Origin: Winogradskya consettensis
GTDB taxonomy: Bacteria > Actinomycetota > Actinomycetes > Mycobacteriales > Micromonosporaceae
Direction: 5' to 3'
Length of the DNA: 64,000 nucleotides
NCBI RefSeq assembly: GCF_018332715.1
Contig: NZ_BOQP01000004.1
Location: 1 to 64,000, forward strand
The first letter of the stretch is position 1. Each line of letters opens with the position of its first letter. Positions 1 to 8,053 of this stretch are shown here, piece by piece. Both the position numbers and the translations under genes were made by a program. Under the pieces are notes generated by a model, which made no database searches, was not told where the DNA came from, and saw only the letters and a list, made by a program, of their open reading frames with translations.

Positions 1-51
1 GGCCGCGTCAAGGACCTCATCGGCTCAGGGTGGGACCGGACGCACCGGTAG
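1..51 (+). CDS. Possible 3' end of a gene truncated by the window edge
   Basis: Frame 1 is open from the first base to a TAG at 49-51 and would encode the last 16 residues of a protein ending in a basic, polar stretch. The stop codon lies inside the strong palindrome that follows, which is how actinomycete genes often end. Sixteen codons cannot identify a product, and the frame could be open by chance. It is listed because the palindrome between it and the oppositely oriented glycosyltransferase makes sense if a gene arrives here from the left. Confidence 0.25.
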   Translation, partial: GRVKDLIGSGWDRTHR

Positions 52-81
52 GGCGCGTCCCGCGCGGGACGCGCCCTACCG
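46..81. terminator. Perfect 36-bp palindrome, probable bidirectional terminator
   Basis: Two 18-base arms are exact reverse complements with no spacer. The palindrome lies just beyond the 3' end of the leftward glycosyltransferase gene. There is no T-run, as is common for hairpin terminators in GC-rich actinomycetes. Confidence 0.75.
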
Positions 82-110
82 TGTCCGCCCGGCTGACCGG
101 GCGGGCCTCG

Positions 111-1625
111 CTACCTGGTGTAGAGCGTGGCCAGCACGCTGTCGATCTCCTTGCGGTGCCGGTCGAGGGAGGTCGCCAGCGAGCGTGCTCCGCGCAGCGC
201 CAGATTGCCGCCCTGCCGGTAGTCGGCGGTCATGCGTTCCAGCACGGGCACGATGTCGCTGGGGCTGGGCGTGGCCCGCCACTGCTCGTACACCGCGGCC
301 GCACCCTGACGGTAGAAGTCCTCGGTCGCCACGCGCATGATCAGATCGCGCATCTCGTCGATGGACAGGGCCCGGTGGTCGAGCCGGGCGCCGGCGCCCT
401 TGGCGATGATGTAGTCGGAGACCGGTCCGGCTTCGAGCTTCTTCGCCGGCAGCTCCCACTGCACCGGTGCCGCCGTCGAGACGGTCTCCTCCCGGATGCC
501 GAGCTCGATGCCCTGGTGATAGCTGCCCGGCGTGATGGTCCCCGGTTCCTGCTCGACGAGTTTGAGCAGCAGCGACTCCTCCTCGATGTCGCAGACCAGC
601 TGCGGCACCTTGGCGGCAGCGGCAGCGGAGAACGTGCCGATGCCGCCGTGGTGGATCAGTGCCGAACTGGTCGGCATCAGGTGGGTCAGGTTCACCCAGT
701 CGACCGTGCGGACGTTGTCCGGCACCTTCTCGACGCCGTCGAGCTGGACCGCGTTGAGCGTGGCGACGACATCGAGGTCCAGACCGTCGAGCGCCTTCAT
801 GATCTTCGGGGTGCGGTCCCAGTCGCCGACGATGAACCGGCGAGTCGACTCGCCCAGCGACATCGCCACCCGCGGCCGCTCCGGCTTCGTGTGCAGCCAC
901 TTCGGGAAGACCTCGGCGCCGGCGTACGGGATGTGCCGCATGTGGACGCGGGTCTGCGGGCTCGGCAGGCTCAGTCCCTCCGGCATCGCGTTGACGGTCC
1001 ACTGACCGACGAGCATCTCGTCGTCGACCTCCATCCCGTAGCGTTCGGCCAGCGGCCGGAGCAGGGTGGCCAGCGGATTCCCGTCCAGTCCGGCGGCCTT
1101 GACGGCTTCGGCGTTCTCCGCCAGCTTCTGCAGGGAGAAGGCCAGCACGTCCTCCCCGTTCGCGAGCCGTGCCTGGGCGGCACCGCACGCGCGGGCGGCC
1201 ACGGCCGCGTAGGGCGTGGTGACGTCCCACAGGACCAGGTCGGGTTTCCAGGAGCGCGCGAAGTCGACCAGATCCGCGGCCTCCTGCCGATCCACCCTTA
1301 CGTAGTCCGACAGCGGCACGGTCAGGTACTGGTAGAACGTGATCCACCGTTCGCGTTCCTTGCCCGTCAGGCCCATTGCCCGCGCGTACCGCTCGACCTC
1401 GAACGAGTCGCGCGGCGGGTCGCCGTCGTCGGTGAGCCGGATGGGCGGCCCGTCGGGGTCCCCCAGGGCCACCGGCGTCAGGCCGGTGGTCATGATCTGC
1501 TCGGCCGAGCTGTGATGCGCCGCTACCCGGACCTCGTGGCCGGCGCTCTGCATCGCCCACGCGAGCGGCACCGCGCCGTACAGGTGGGCGAGCGAGTTGG
1601 GGTAGATCGTGAACAGGACACGCAT
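111..1625 (-). CDS. Glycosyltransferase, GT1 activator-dependent (EryCIII/DesVII-like) family
   Basis: This 504-residue protein probably transfers an activated deoxysugar from an NDP donor to a natural-product aglycone in the cytoplasm. The N-terminus has the usual acceptor-side fold start (FTIYPNSLAHLYGAVPLAWA). The C-terminal half has the nucleotide-binding HHGGIGT motif after SSALI, typical of the macrolide and anthracycline GT1 family. The length suits EryCIII/DesVII-type enzymes, slightly long. Family members often need a P450-like helper protein. The only P450 here (15906-17129) keeps its heme cysteine, so it is probably a real oxygenase. The gene diverges from the exporter at 1858. The acceptor and sugar are unknown, but a sugar C-methyltransferase and a glucose-1-phosphate thymidylyltransferase lie in the same region. 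Confidence 0.85.
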   Translation of the reverse strand: MRVLFTIYPNSLAHLYGAVPLAWAMQSAGHEVRVAAHHSSAEQIMTTGLTPVALGDPDGPPIRLTDDGDPPRDSFEVERYARAMGLTGKERERWITFYQYLTVPLSDYVRVDRQEAADLVDFARSWKPDLVLWDVTTPYAAVAARACGAAQARLANGEDVLAFSLQKLAENAEAVKAAGLDGNPLATLLRPLAERYGMEVDDEMLVGQWTVNAMPEGLSLPSPQTRVHMRHIPYAGAEVFPKWLHTKPERPRVAMSLGESTRRFIVGDWDRTPKIMKALDGLDLDVVATLNAVQLDGVEKVPDNVRTVDWVNLTHLMPTSSALIHHGGIGTFSAAAAAKVPQLVCDIEEESLLLKLVEQEPGTITPGSYHQGIELGIREETVSTAAPVQWELPAKKLEAGPVSDYIIAKGAGARLDHRALSIDEMRDLIMRVATEDFYRQGAAAVYEQWRATPSPSDIVPVLERMTADYRQGGNLALRGARSLATSLDRHRKEIDSVLATLYTR

Positions 1626-1772
1626 CGAATCTCCCTTCGCGGCCGGGGCTTCTGGCAGGTGTCGTCCCGGCGATCCTGTGCATCGTCGCCCGCCGGGAAT
1701 CCGGCGGGCACCTCACTGGATGCTCTGCCGCGGAACGGTCAGGGGGTTCACAGAATCCAGCCGCCAGGAAGA

Positions 1773-1800
1773 GATGAGTTTCCGGCGCCGCCGTCGTCTC
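1773..1800 (+). promoter_or_regulatory. Candidate promoter, GATGAGTTT-N10-CGTCGTCTC, copy 1
   Basis: GATGAGTTT (1773-1781) and CGTCGTCTC (1792-1800) are separated by 10 bases. The same two blocks with the same spacing occur at 9279-9306. Here the downstream block ends 57 bases before the exporter ATG. The CGTC core resembles the -10 element of many ECF-sigma promoters. The assignment as a promoter is inference. Confidence 0.5.
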
Positions 1801-1857
1801 TATACCAAGCCGCGTGCGACGGCGCGGTGGTACAAGACGCGGAGACGAGGGACGAAT

Positions 1858-3435
1858 ATGACCACAGTGGAAACACCCGCCAAGGCCACATGGCGGCAAT
1901 GGGTGGGGCTGCTTGTGCTCTGCCTGCCCACGATGCTGGCAACGGTGGACATCAACATCACGATTCTGGCGCTCCCGCGGATCGCCGAGGATCTCGGCTC
2001 CAGCAGCATCCAGCAGCTGTGGATCGCCGACATCTACGGGTTCTTCATCGCCGGATTCCTGATCACGATGGGGACCCTGGGCGACCGCCTGGGACGGCGC
2101 AAGGTCCTGCTCGCCGGCGCCGCCCTCTTCATCGTCGCGTCGCTGCTGGCCGCGTTCGCGACGTCCACGGGCACCCTCATCTTCGCCCGCGCCTTGATCG
2201 GCATCGCCGGCGCCACCATCATGCCGTCGGTCCTGGCGCTGATCGCGGCGATGTTCCCCGACCCCAAGGAGATGGCCGGTGCCATGGGCGCATGGGGCTC
2301 CTCGGTCATGCTCGGCCTGATCGGTGGCCCCATCGTCGGCGGCCTGCTGCTCGGCTCGTTCTGGTGGGGCTCCATCTTCCTGATCGCCATCCCGATCATG
2401 GCACTGCTGCTGATCCTCGGCCCGATCCTGCTGCCGGAATTCCGCAACCCGCATGCCGGTCGGCTCGACCTGTTCAGCGTCGCGCTCTCGCTGGCGGCCA
2501 TCACCCTGGTCATCTATGGCATCAAGGACGCGGGGCGCGACGGCTGGGGGGTTGTCTCCATCCTGACCATCCTGGCCGGCCTCATCATCGCCGCCGGCTT
2601 CGTCATGCGCCAGCGCACCGCGGCGAGCCCGCTGCTGGACCTGAGCCTGTTCCGCATCCGGTCGCTGAGCTCCGGCGTGGCGCTGGGCCTGCTCATCGCC
2701 ATCGTCATGGGTGGCGTCGGACTCACCGCCTCGCTGTTCATGCAGCTGGTCCGGGACATCTCGCCGTTCCATGTCGCCCTGTGGCTCATCGGACCGTCGT
2801 TCGCGATGATCATCCTGGGTAACGTCGCCCTGGCACTGGCCCAGAAGATCCGCCCCGCCTACATCCTCGTGACCGGCTCGGCGATCGCCATCGTCGGCCT
2901 CATCGTGCTGAGCACGGTGGACACCCACGGTGGCATGTGGGCGCTGATGACCGGCCTGGTACTCGTCTATGTCGGTGGCAGTCCGGTCGGCATGATGAAC
3001 AGTTTCCTGGTCATGTCGTCGACCCCACCGGAGAAGGCCGGTTCCGCGGGGGCCGTGTCGTCGACCGCCGGAGAGCTCGGCGCGGCGCTCGGCGTGGCCG
3101 TGCTCGGTGTCGTGGCGACCGCCGCCTACCGCTCGGACCTCACGATCCCGGCCGGGGTGGACCCGGCGCAGGCGGAGGCCGCCCGCAGCGGCATCGCGGG
3201 CGCCGTCTTCACCGCGGGTGACATCCCCGGCGCGGCCGGCACCACCCTGCTCGAGTCCGCACGCGACGCTTTCACGAGCGGGCTGCACGTCGTCGCCATC
3301 TGCGCGATCGTGCTCTACGCGGGAATGGCCGCGGTGTCGTACTTCGGCCTTCGCCACGTCGAACCGACCGGTTCGGCAAAGCCGCCGATGACCGAGCCCG
3401 CGGAGGCCGCGGCCGCCGTGGACACTCCCGCCTGA
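1858..3435 (+). CDS. MFS drug exporter, DHA2 (14-TMS, QacA/EmrB-like) family
   Basis: This 525-residue integral membrane protein probably exports the cluster product, or a drug, by proton antiport. After a short polar N-terminus it shows a long series of hydrophobic helices. Helix 1 carries the DHA2 motif region (TVDINITILALPRIAEDL), and the GDRLGRRKVLL loop matches MFS motif A between helices 2 and 3. The length fits 14 transmembrane segments. The ATG at 1858 follows a GAGACGAGGG stretch and gives a typical N-terminus. It lies downstream of promoter motif copy 1 and diverges from the glycosyltransferase, so it is likely the self-resistance or export gene of region 1. Substrate specificity cannot be read from sequence. 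Confidence 0.88.
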   Translation: MTTVETPAKATWRQWVGLLVLCLPTMLATVDINITILALPRIAEDLGSSSIQQLWIADIYGFFIAGFLITMGTLGDRLGRRKVLLAGAALFIVASLLAAFATSTGTLIFARALIGIAGATIMPSVLALIAAMFPDPKEMAGAMGAWGSSVMLGLIGGPIVGGLLLGSFWWGSIFLIAIPIMALLLILGPILLPEFRNPHAGRLDLFSVALSLAAITLVIYGIKDAGRDGWGVVSILTILAGLIIAAGFVMRQRTAASPLLDLSLFRIRSLSSGVALGLLIAIVMGGVGLTASLFMQLVRDISPFHVALWLIGPSFAMIILGNVALALAQKIRPAYILVTGSAIAIVGLIVLSTVDTHGGMWALMTGLVLVYVGGSPVGMMNSFLVMSSTPPEKAGSAGAVSSTAGELGAALGVAVLGVVATAAYRSDLTIPAGVDPAQAEAARSGIAGAVFTAGDIPGAAGTTLLESARDAFTSGLHVVAICAIVLYAGMAAVSYFGLRHVEPTGSAKPPMTEPAEAAAAVDTPA

Positions 3436-3653
3436 GGAATCCAGCGCCGTTGTGCGCATCGGGGCCGACACCGGTCAGTCCACGATCGAGGCGTTCTGCC
3501 GCACCCGCGGTGGGACGCCTCGACGGCATTCCACGACAAATGCCAGGTCATCGCATCGTGCTACCGTGGCCACACCCAGGCACGATCAGCATGACATCGC
3601 CAGAGCGGTGGAGTTCGTGAATTGATCATCGTTACCGAGAACGAGACGGTGCT

Positions 3654-4718
3654 GTGCAGGACTTTGACGAGCCGGTGTTCGCGCAATTGACGGAGAACCA
3701 CCGTTACGAACTTCAGGTTCATTGTTACCGCATGCTGGGATCGTTCGACGATTCGGAAGACCTCGTCCAGGAGACCTTTCTGCGGGCCTGGAACAAACGG
3801 GACACATTCGAGGGACGTTCGAGCGCACGCGCCTGGTTGTACCGGATAGCCACGAATGCGTGCCTCGACTTCCTCGCTCACCACTCGCGCAAACCGCAGT
3901 CCCATTCGATCGAGGGACGGGCCGCGGGTGCCGGGCAGGCTCCGCCACACCTCAGCTGGCTGCAGCCGTACCCCGACCGCCTGCTGAGCCTCGCCGCGCC
4001 GAGCAACGCCGAGCCGGATGCCGCGGCCGTCGCCAAGGAGACCATCGAGCTGGCGTTCCTGGTCGCCATCCAGCACCTGCCGCCACGACAACGCGCGGTG
4101 CTGATCCTGCGCGACGTCCTGGGCTATCCCGCCGGTGACATCGCCGACGTGCTCGATGTCAGCGTGCCGGCGGTCAACAGCGCGTTGCAGCGCGCCCGAC
4201 TGACCTTGAAGAAACATCTCCCGCCGAGGCGGGAGGAGTGGCGTCCCACCGAGGATCCGACGGTCGCCGAACGCCGGCTCCTCCAGCGGTACATGCAGGT
4301 CATGGAGTGGTCTGACGCCGACGCCATCGCCGAGGCCATGACCGAGCTGGTAGCCGAGGACGTGCGCGTCACCATGCCGCCGCACCCCATCTGGTTCGTC
4401 GGCAGGGAGTCCTTCATCGGCGGGATGCGTGTGTCGCTGGACCCGGAGTCCCCCGGCTACGTCGGCGAATGGCGCTGCGTGCCGACCCGGGCGAACACCC
4501 AGCTCGCCGTAGCGCAATATCTGCGAGCGCCCGGGGATGACGCGTTCCGCGCCCAGGTGGTCAATGTGCTGCGCCTCCAGGCCGGAATGATCGCGGAGAT
4601 CACCGCATTCGGCGACGGCATCTTCCCGGCACTCGGGCTGCCTGCGGTGCTGGACGAGCAGAACACCGCACCGGCGTACTCCAGCGAGCCGATCGTGGCC
4701 GGCCGCACCGACGGGTGA
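3654..4718 (+). CDS. ECF RNA polymerase sigma factor with C-terminal SnoaL-like domain
   Basis: This 354-residue protein is probably a regulator of region 1. Residues about 10-80 match sigma-70 region 2 (YRMLGSFDDSEDLVQETFLRAW). Residues about 125-185 match region 4, with PPRQRAVLILRDVLGYPAGDIAD followed by the recognition helix. About 150 further residues form an NTF2/SnoaL-like extension that includes RRLLQRYMQVMEWSDADAI. This layout is that of large ECF factors (SigJ/SigX5 type) in which the extra domain replaces an anti-sigma factor. No anti-sigma gene is adjacent, in agreement. The GTG start at 3654 is chosen because sigma region 2 begins soon after; the RBS is weak. It may read the shared motif at 1773 and 9279, but that is inference. 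Confidence 0.85.
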   Translation: MQDFDEPVFAQLTENHRYELQVHCYRMLGSFDDSEDLVQETFLRAWNKRDTFEGRSSARAWLYRIATNACLDFLAHHSRKPQSHSIEGRAAGAGQAPPHLSWLQPYPDRLLSLAAPSNAEPDAAAVAKETIELAFLVAIQHLPPRQRAVLILRDVLGYPAGDIADVLDVSVPAVNSALQRARLTLKKHLPPRREEWRPTEDPTVAERRLLQRYMQVMEWSDADAIAEAMTELVAEDVRVTMPPHPIWFVGRESFIGGMRVSLDPESPGYVGEWRCVPTRANTQLAVAQYLRAPGDDAFRAQVVNVLRLQAGMIAEITAFGDGIFPALGLPAVLDEQNTAPAYSSEPIVAGRTDG

Positions 4719-4726
4719 ACGCTCAT

Positions 4727-4764
4727 GGCCGTCCATCGTCGCGCGGCGGCGACAATGGACGGCC
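4727..4764. terminator. Hairpin between convergent sigma and methyltransferase genes
   Basis: GGCCGTCCAT and ATGGACGGCC form the outer arms, with further GC pairing inside. It lies between two gene ends that face each other. Confidence 0.7.
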
Positions 4765-4787
4765 CGGTAAGACCCTCGCGGTAACGC

Positions 4788-6014
4788 TCAGATGACACGC
4801 ACTCCGGGGACATAGACGATCCACTTGCCGCCCTGCTCGGAGAATTCCTGCTCCTTGGCCATGATCTCGGCGGCGTGGTTCCACGCGAACAGCAATGCGT
4901 ACTGCGGGTAGTCGCCGGCGAACGCGTCCCTCGGCCGTACCGGGATGTGGGAGCCGGGCGTGAGGCGTCCCTGTTTGCCCGGCGTCGAGTCACAGATGAA
5001 GGGCAGCAGGTCGGGTCCGATGCCGCAGAAATTCGTCATCGTCGTGGCCTTGGCCGGCGCGCCGTAGCCCACGACGCGGTGGCCCTCGGCGCGAATGTTC
5101 TCCAGCAGTGCGACCAGCCGCGTACGTGTGTTCTGCACGTCGGCGGCCCACGCCCGCAGCGCGACCGGATCGGCGAGTCCGGCCTCGGCCTCCCGGAACA
5201 GCAGCATACCCACCATCGGTGACAAAGTGCGGGTGCCGGGGCGGGCGAGGGTGTAGCGGATCTCCCCGCCGTGCTGCTGGATCTGCTCCGCGTCGACCAG
5301 CTCGAACCCGAACCGGTGGGCCATCTCCTGGACGGAACGTACGGAGAAGTAGAAGACATGCTCGTCGTAGATCTGGTCGAACGCACGTTTGCGGACGATG
5401 GTGTCGGCGTAGGGCTCCTCGAACACGAAGACACCGTCGTCGCTGAGCAGGGTGTCCACCCCTCGCATCAGGTCGGCGATGTCCGTGATGCTGCAGATCG
5501 TGTTGGCACCGAAGACGACGTCGGCGCGCCCGAACCGCTCCCTGATGTCCACGGCGGTGCTCGTGCCGAAGAACTCGGTCGTGACGTTGACGCCCTTCGC
5601 CATGGCGAGCTCCGCAACGCCCTTGGACGGCTCCACACCGAGATGGCGTACGCCGGCCCGCGCGAAGTGGTCCAGCAGTACGCCGTCGTTGCACCCGATC
5701 TCGACGATGAACGGGTCGGCGCCGGTCAGCTCGGTGGCCAGGAGCCGCTCGGCCACCTGGGCGAAGTGGCGTCGCGCCCCGGCCGAGCCCGAGGCCTCGT
5801 ACCGGTAGGTGTCGGAGTATCGCAGGTCGGGAGGGGTGTCGTCGATCAGCTGCAGCAGGGTGCACGACTCGCAGATGCCTGCGGCCAGCCGGTACACCAT
5901 TTCGAGGTCCGCGGAGCCGGGCGCCAGGAACGCGTTGGCGGACGGCTGCGGGCCGAGATCAAGGACCTCGATGACCGTTCCCCGGCACATACGGCACGCG
6001 GTGGGCGTTGTCAT
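4788..6014 (-). CDS. NDP-sugar C-methyltransferase (TylC3/TcaB9-like)
   Basis: This 408-residue SAM enzyme probably adds a methyl group to carbon 3 of an NDP-4-keto-deoxysugar. The N-terminus holds the two CxxC pairs (CRMC near residue 7 and CESC near residue 48) of the zinc-binding domain. The SAM loop reads VEIGCNDGVLLDHF. The region containing EEPYADTI and IYDEHVFY carries the tyrosine and histidine that form the catalytic pair in TcaB9-type enzymes. The C-terminal domain has GYGAPAKATTMTNF, as in this family. Length is normal. It follows the SDR gene at 6021 by 6 bases in a leftward operon. With the glycosyltransferase it indicates a branched-chain deoxysugar on the product. Confidence 0.88.
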   Translation of the reverse strand: MTTPTACRMCRGTVIEVLDLGPQPSANAFLAPGSADLEMVYRLAAGICESCTLLQLIDDTPPDLRYSDTYRYEASGSAGARRHFAQVAERLLATELTGADPFIVEIGCNDGVLLDHFARAGVRHLGVEPSKGVAELAMAKGVNVTTEFFGTSTAVDIRERFGRADVVFGANTICSITDIADLMRGVDTLLSDDGVFVFEEPYADTIVRKRAFDQIYDEHVFYFSVRSVQEMAHRFGFELVDAEQIQQHGGEIRYTLARPGTRTLSPMVGMLLFREAEAGLADPVALRAWAADVQNTRTRLVALLENIRAEGHRVVGYGAPAKATTMTNFCGIGPDLLPFICDSTPGKQGRLTPGSHIPVRPRDAFAGDYPQYALLFAWNHAAEIMAKEQEFSEQGGKWIVYVPGVRVI

Positions 6015-6020
6015 CGGGGA

Positions 6021-6773
6021 TCACATCGGGATGGAGGTCGTCAGGCCACCGTCGACCACGATCTCCTGTCCGGTGATGTACGAAGCCTGATCCGACAGCA
6101 GGAACGCCACCGCGTCGGCGATGTCCGCGGGCTGGCCGAGGCGACCCAGCACCACCTGCTGACGGCAGAACTCGCGGGCCTCCTCGGTGTCCGAGATGGC
6201 GTTGAACATGTCGGTGACCACGTAGCCGGGGCTGACCACGTTCACCCGGATCCTGCGGTCGGCGAGGTCGGCGGCAAGCGTTCGCGCCAGATTCACCACG
6301 GCGGCCTTCGTGGCGGCGTACAGCGACGTGAAGCCCATGCCCCGGTGGGTGAGCCAGGACCCGTTGAGCACCACGGACCCGCCGTCGACCAGGATCGGCA
6401 ACGCCTTCGCCACCGTGAAGTACACCCCCTTGAAGTTGACGCCGACGACGGTGTCGAAGTCAGCCTCGCTGACGTCCGCGCTGCGGGAGAAGGCTGCGGT
6501 GCCGGCGTTCGCGAAAACGCCGTCGAGGTGGTTGAAGCGCTCACGGGTCGCCCCGATCAACGCGTCGAGCGCGCCGAGCGACGCCACGTCGGTGGCCACC
6601 GTCAGCACCCGGTCACCACCGTTGAGATCCTTGGCCGCCGTCTCGAGCCGGGACTCGCTGCGTCCGGCGAGCACCACGTTGGCCCCAGAGTCCAGCAGTC
6701 GCCGGGCGGTGGCGAGGCCCATGCCGCTTCCGCCACCGGTGACCAGGAAGGTTTTGCTGTCGAGTCGCGTCAT
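6021..6773 (-). CDS. Short-chain dehydrogenase/reductase (SDR), classical type
   Basis: This 250-residue protein is a complete classical SDR with the cofactor loop [12 protein letters not shown] near the N-terminus and the catalytic YAATK motif preceded by the conserved Ser region. It ends in the usual [11 protein letters not shown] segment. It probably reduces or oxidises an alcohol or ketone with NAD(P). The ATG at 6773 places the Rossmann strand at the expected distance; the longer open frame upstream would add a Cys-rich leader unlike the family. It is the first gene of a leftward pair with the sugar C-methyltransferase, so a sugar keto-reduction step is possible. The substrate is not determined. 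Confidence 0.85.
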   Translation of the reverse strand: MTRLDSKTFLVTGGGSGMGLATARRLLDSGANVVLAGRSESRLETAAKDLNGGDRVLTVATDVASLGALDALIGATRERFNHLDGVFANAGTAAFSRSADVSEADFDTVVGVNFKGVYFTVAKALPILVDGGSVVLNGSWLTHRGMGFTSLYAATKAAVVNLARTLAADLADRRIRVNVVSPGYVVTDMFNAISDTEEAREFCRQQVVLGRLGQPADIADAVAFLLSDQASYITGQEIVVDGGLTTSIPM

Positions 6774-6814
6774 GAGGGCAGCGTGGCAACCGCAGCCGCC
6801 GGTGCGCACCTCCG

Positions 6815-6851
6815 GGAATGCGGCACCCGGGGGCCGCCCGCGTCGCATTCC
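6815..6851. promoter_or_regulatory. Inverted repeat GGAATGCG-N21-CGCATTCC in a divergent promoter region
   Basis: The 8-base arms (6815-6822 and 6844-6851) are exact reverse complements. They lie between the leftward SDR operon (start 6773) and the rightward hydroxymandelate synthase (start 6930). The position suits an operator controlling both directions, but no regulator can be assigned to it. Confidence 0.35.
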
Positions 6852-6929
6852 AGAGGATGCGGCCCCGCGACGGCGGCCACGATGCTGAATCGGCGCTCCG
6901 CCCCATCAGCTCACAGCCGGAGAACAGTC

Positions 6930-8006
6930 ATGGCCAATGCCTCAGCACCAGCAGATCAGGCTTTCGCGGACCTGAGTGTCGATCACATCAAGTTGTACGT
7001 CGACGACCTCGCGGAGAGCATCGCGTGGTACACCAGCCGCGTGGGCCTGCGTGTCTACCCTGACGCACACGTGGACCCCGCGACGGACCCCGAGGTACGC
7101 AGCGCGGCACTGGGACACGCCCGGATCCGCCTGGTCCTGGCGCAACCGCTGACCGACGACCACCCGGGAACCGCCTACCTGGCCCAGCACGGCGACGGCG
7201 TGGCCGACATCGCGCTGCGGGTCAACGACGCGACCACCGCGTTCGAGGAGGCGCTGCGGCGTGGAGCCGCACCGGTCAGCCAGCCGGCCTGGAACTCGGG
7301 CATCTGCACCGCGACCATCAAGGGCTTCGGCGACGTCACCCACACGTTCGTGCAACGGGACCCGGACAGCGGCGCGGACGTCGCAACCAGCGACCCCGCC
7401 GGCTCGCGCCTGATCGCCGTCGACCACTTCGCAGTGTGTGTGGAGCCGGGACAGCTGGACGCGACGGTGCGCTTCTACGAGGACGTCCTGGCCTTCAACA
7501 ACGTGTTCAGCGAACGCATCGTGGTGGGCAACCAGGCCATTGAGACCGTGGCCGTGCAGAGCGCCTCGGCCTCGGTGACCCTGACGCTGATCCAGCCCGA
7601 CGCGTCGAAGGACGCGGGGCAGATCGACGAGTTCCTCAAGGCCCACGGCGGGCCGGGCGTGCAGCACATCGCGCTGTCGACCGACAACATCGTCGACTCG
7701 ATCACGTCGATGGACGCGGCGGGCATGGAGTTCCTGCCCACCCCGGCCGCCTACTACTCGATGCTCGCGGACCGGCTCACCCTGGGCCGCTACTCCACGC
7801 ACCGGCTGCAGGAGTTGAACATCCTGGCCGACCAGGATCACGACGGGCAGCTCTTCCAGATCTTCGCCAGGTCCACACACCCCCGGGGAACCCTCTTCCT
7901 GGAGATCATCGAGCGGCTCGGCGCGCAGACCTTCGGCGGCGGCAATATCGCGGCGCTCTACAAGGCGGTCGACCGGCAGCGGGACAGCGACCATGCCGGC
8001 CGGTGA
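6930..8006 (+). CDS. hmaS: 4-hydroxymandelate synthase (HmaS-type)
   Basis: This 358-residue non-heme iron dioxygenase should convert 4-hydroxyphenylpyruvate to 4-hydroxymandelate with loss of CO2. It has two glyoxalase-fold halves. The iron ligands expected for the HPPD/HmaS family are visible as His in VDHFAVCV, His in GVQHIALS and Glu in FLEIIER. In the substrate-pocket strand the sequence is SASVTLTLIQPD, closely matching the glycopeptide-pathway HmaS sequence as I recall it, whereas true HPPD enzymes have a PINEP-type strand here. This favours mandelate synthase over homogentisate formation. The ATG at 6930 is just upstream of VDHIKLYV, the first domain strand. The neighbouring GlcD-type oxidase is a candidate for the next step. 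Confidence 0.85.
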   Translation: MANASAPADQAFADLSVDHIKLYVDDLAESIAWYTSRVGLRVYPDAHVDPATDPEVRSAALGHARIRLVLAQPLTDDHPGTAYLAQHGDGVADIALRVNDATTAFEEALRRGAAPVSQPAWNSGICTATIKGFGDVTHTFVQRDPDSGADVATSDPAGSRLIAVDHFAVCVEPGQLDATVRFYEDVLAFNNVFSERIVVGNQAIETVAVQSASASVTLTLIQPDASKDAGQIDEFLKAHGGPGVQHIALSTDNIVDSITSMDAAGMEFLPTPAAYYSMLADRLTLGRYSTHRLQELNILADQDHDGQLFQIFARSTHPRGTLFLEIIERLGAQTFGGGNIAALYKAVDRQRDSDHAGR

Positions 8007-8053
8007 GTAAGGGCAACGAGTCCGGGCGACCAGCTATCAGGAAGGCAGGCAAC

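Noticed and set aside
30..2822. Long open frame on the + strand across the glycosyltransferase and into the exporter
   Set aside because: It is antisense or out of frame with two well supported genes and has the Arg/His/Pro-rich composition of shadow frames in GC-rich DNA.
6930..8006. 4-hydroxyphenylpyruvate dioxygenase (homogentisate-forming) identity
   Set aside because: The substrate-pocket strand (VTLTLIQPD) matches hydroxymandelate synthases rather than HPPD. The natural-product setting agrees.
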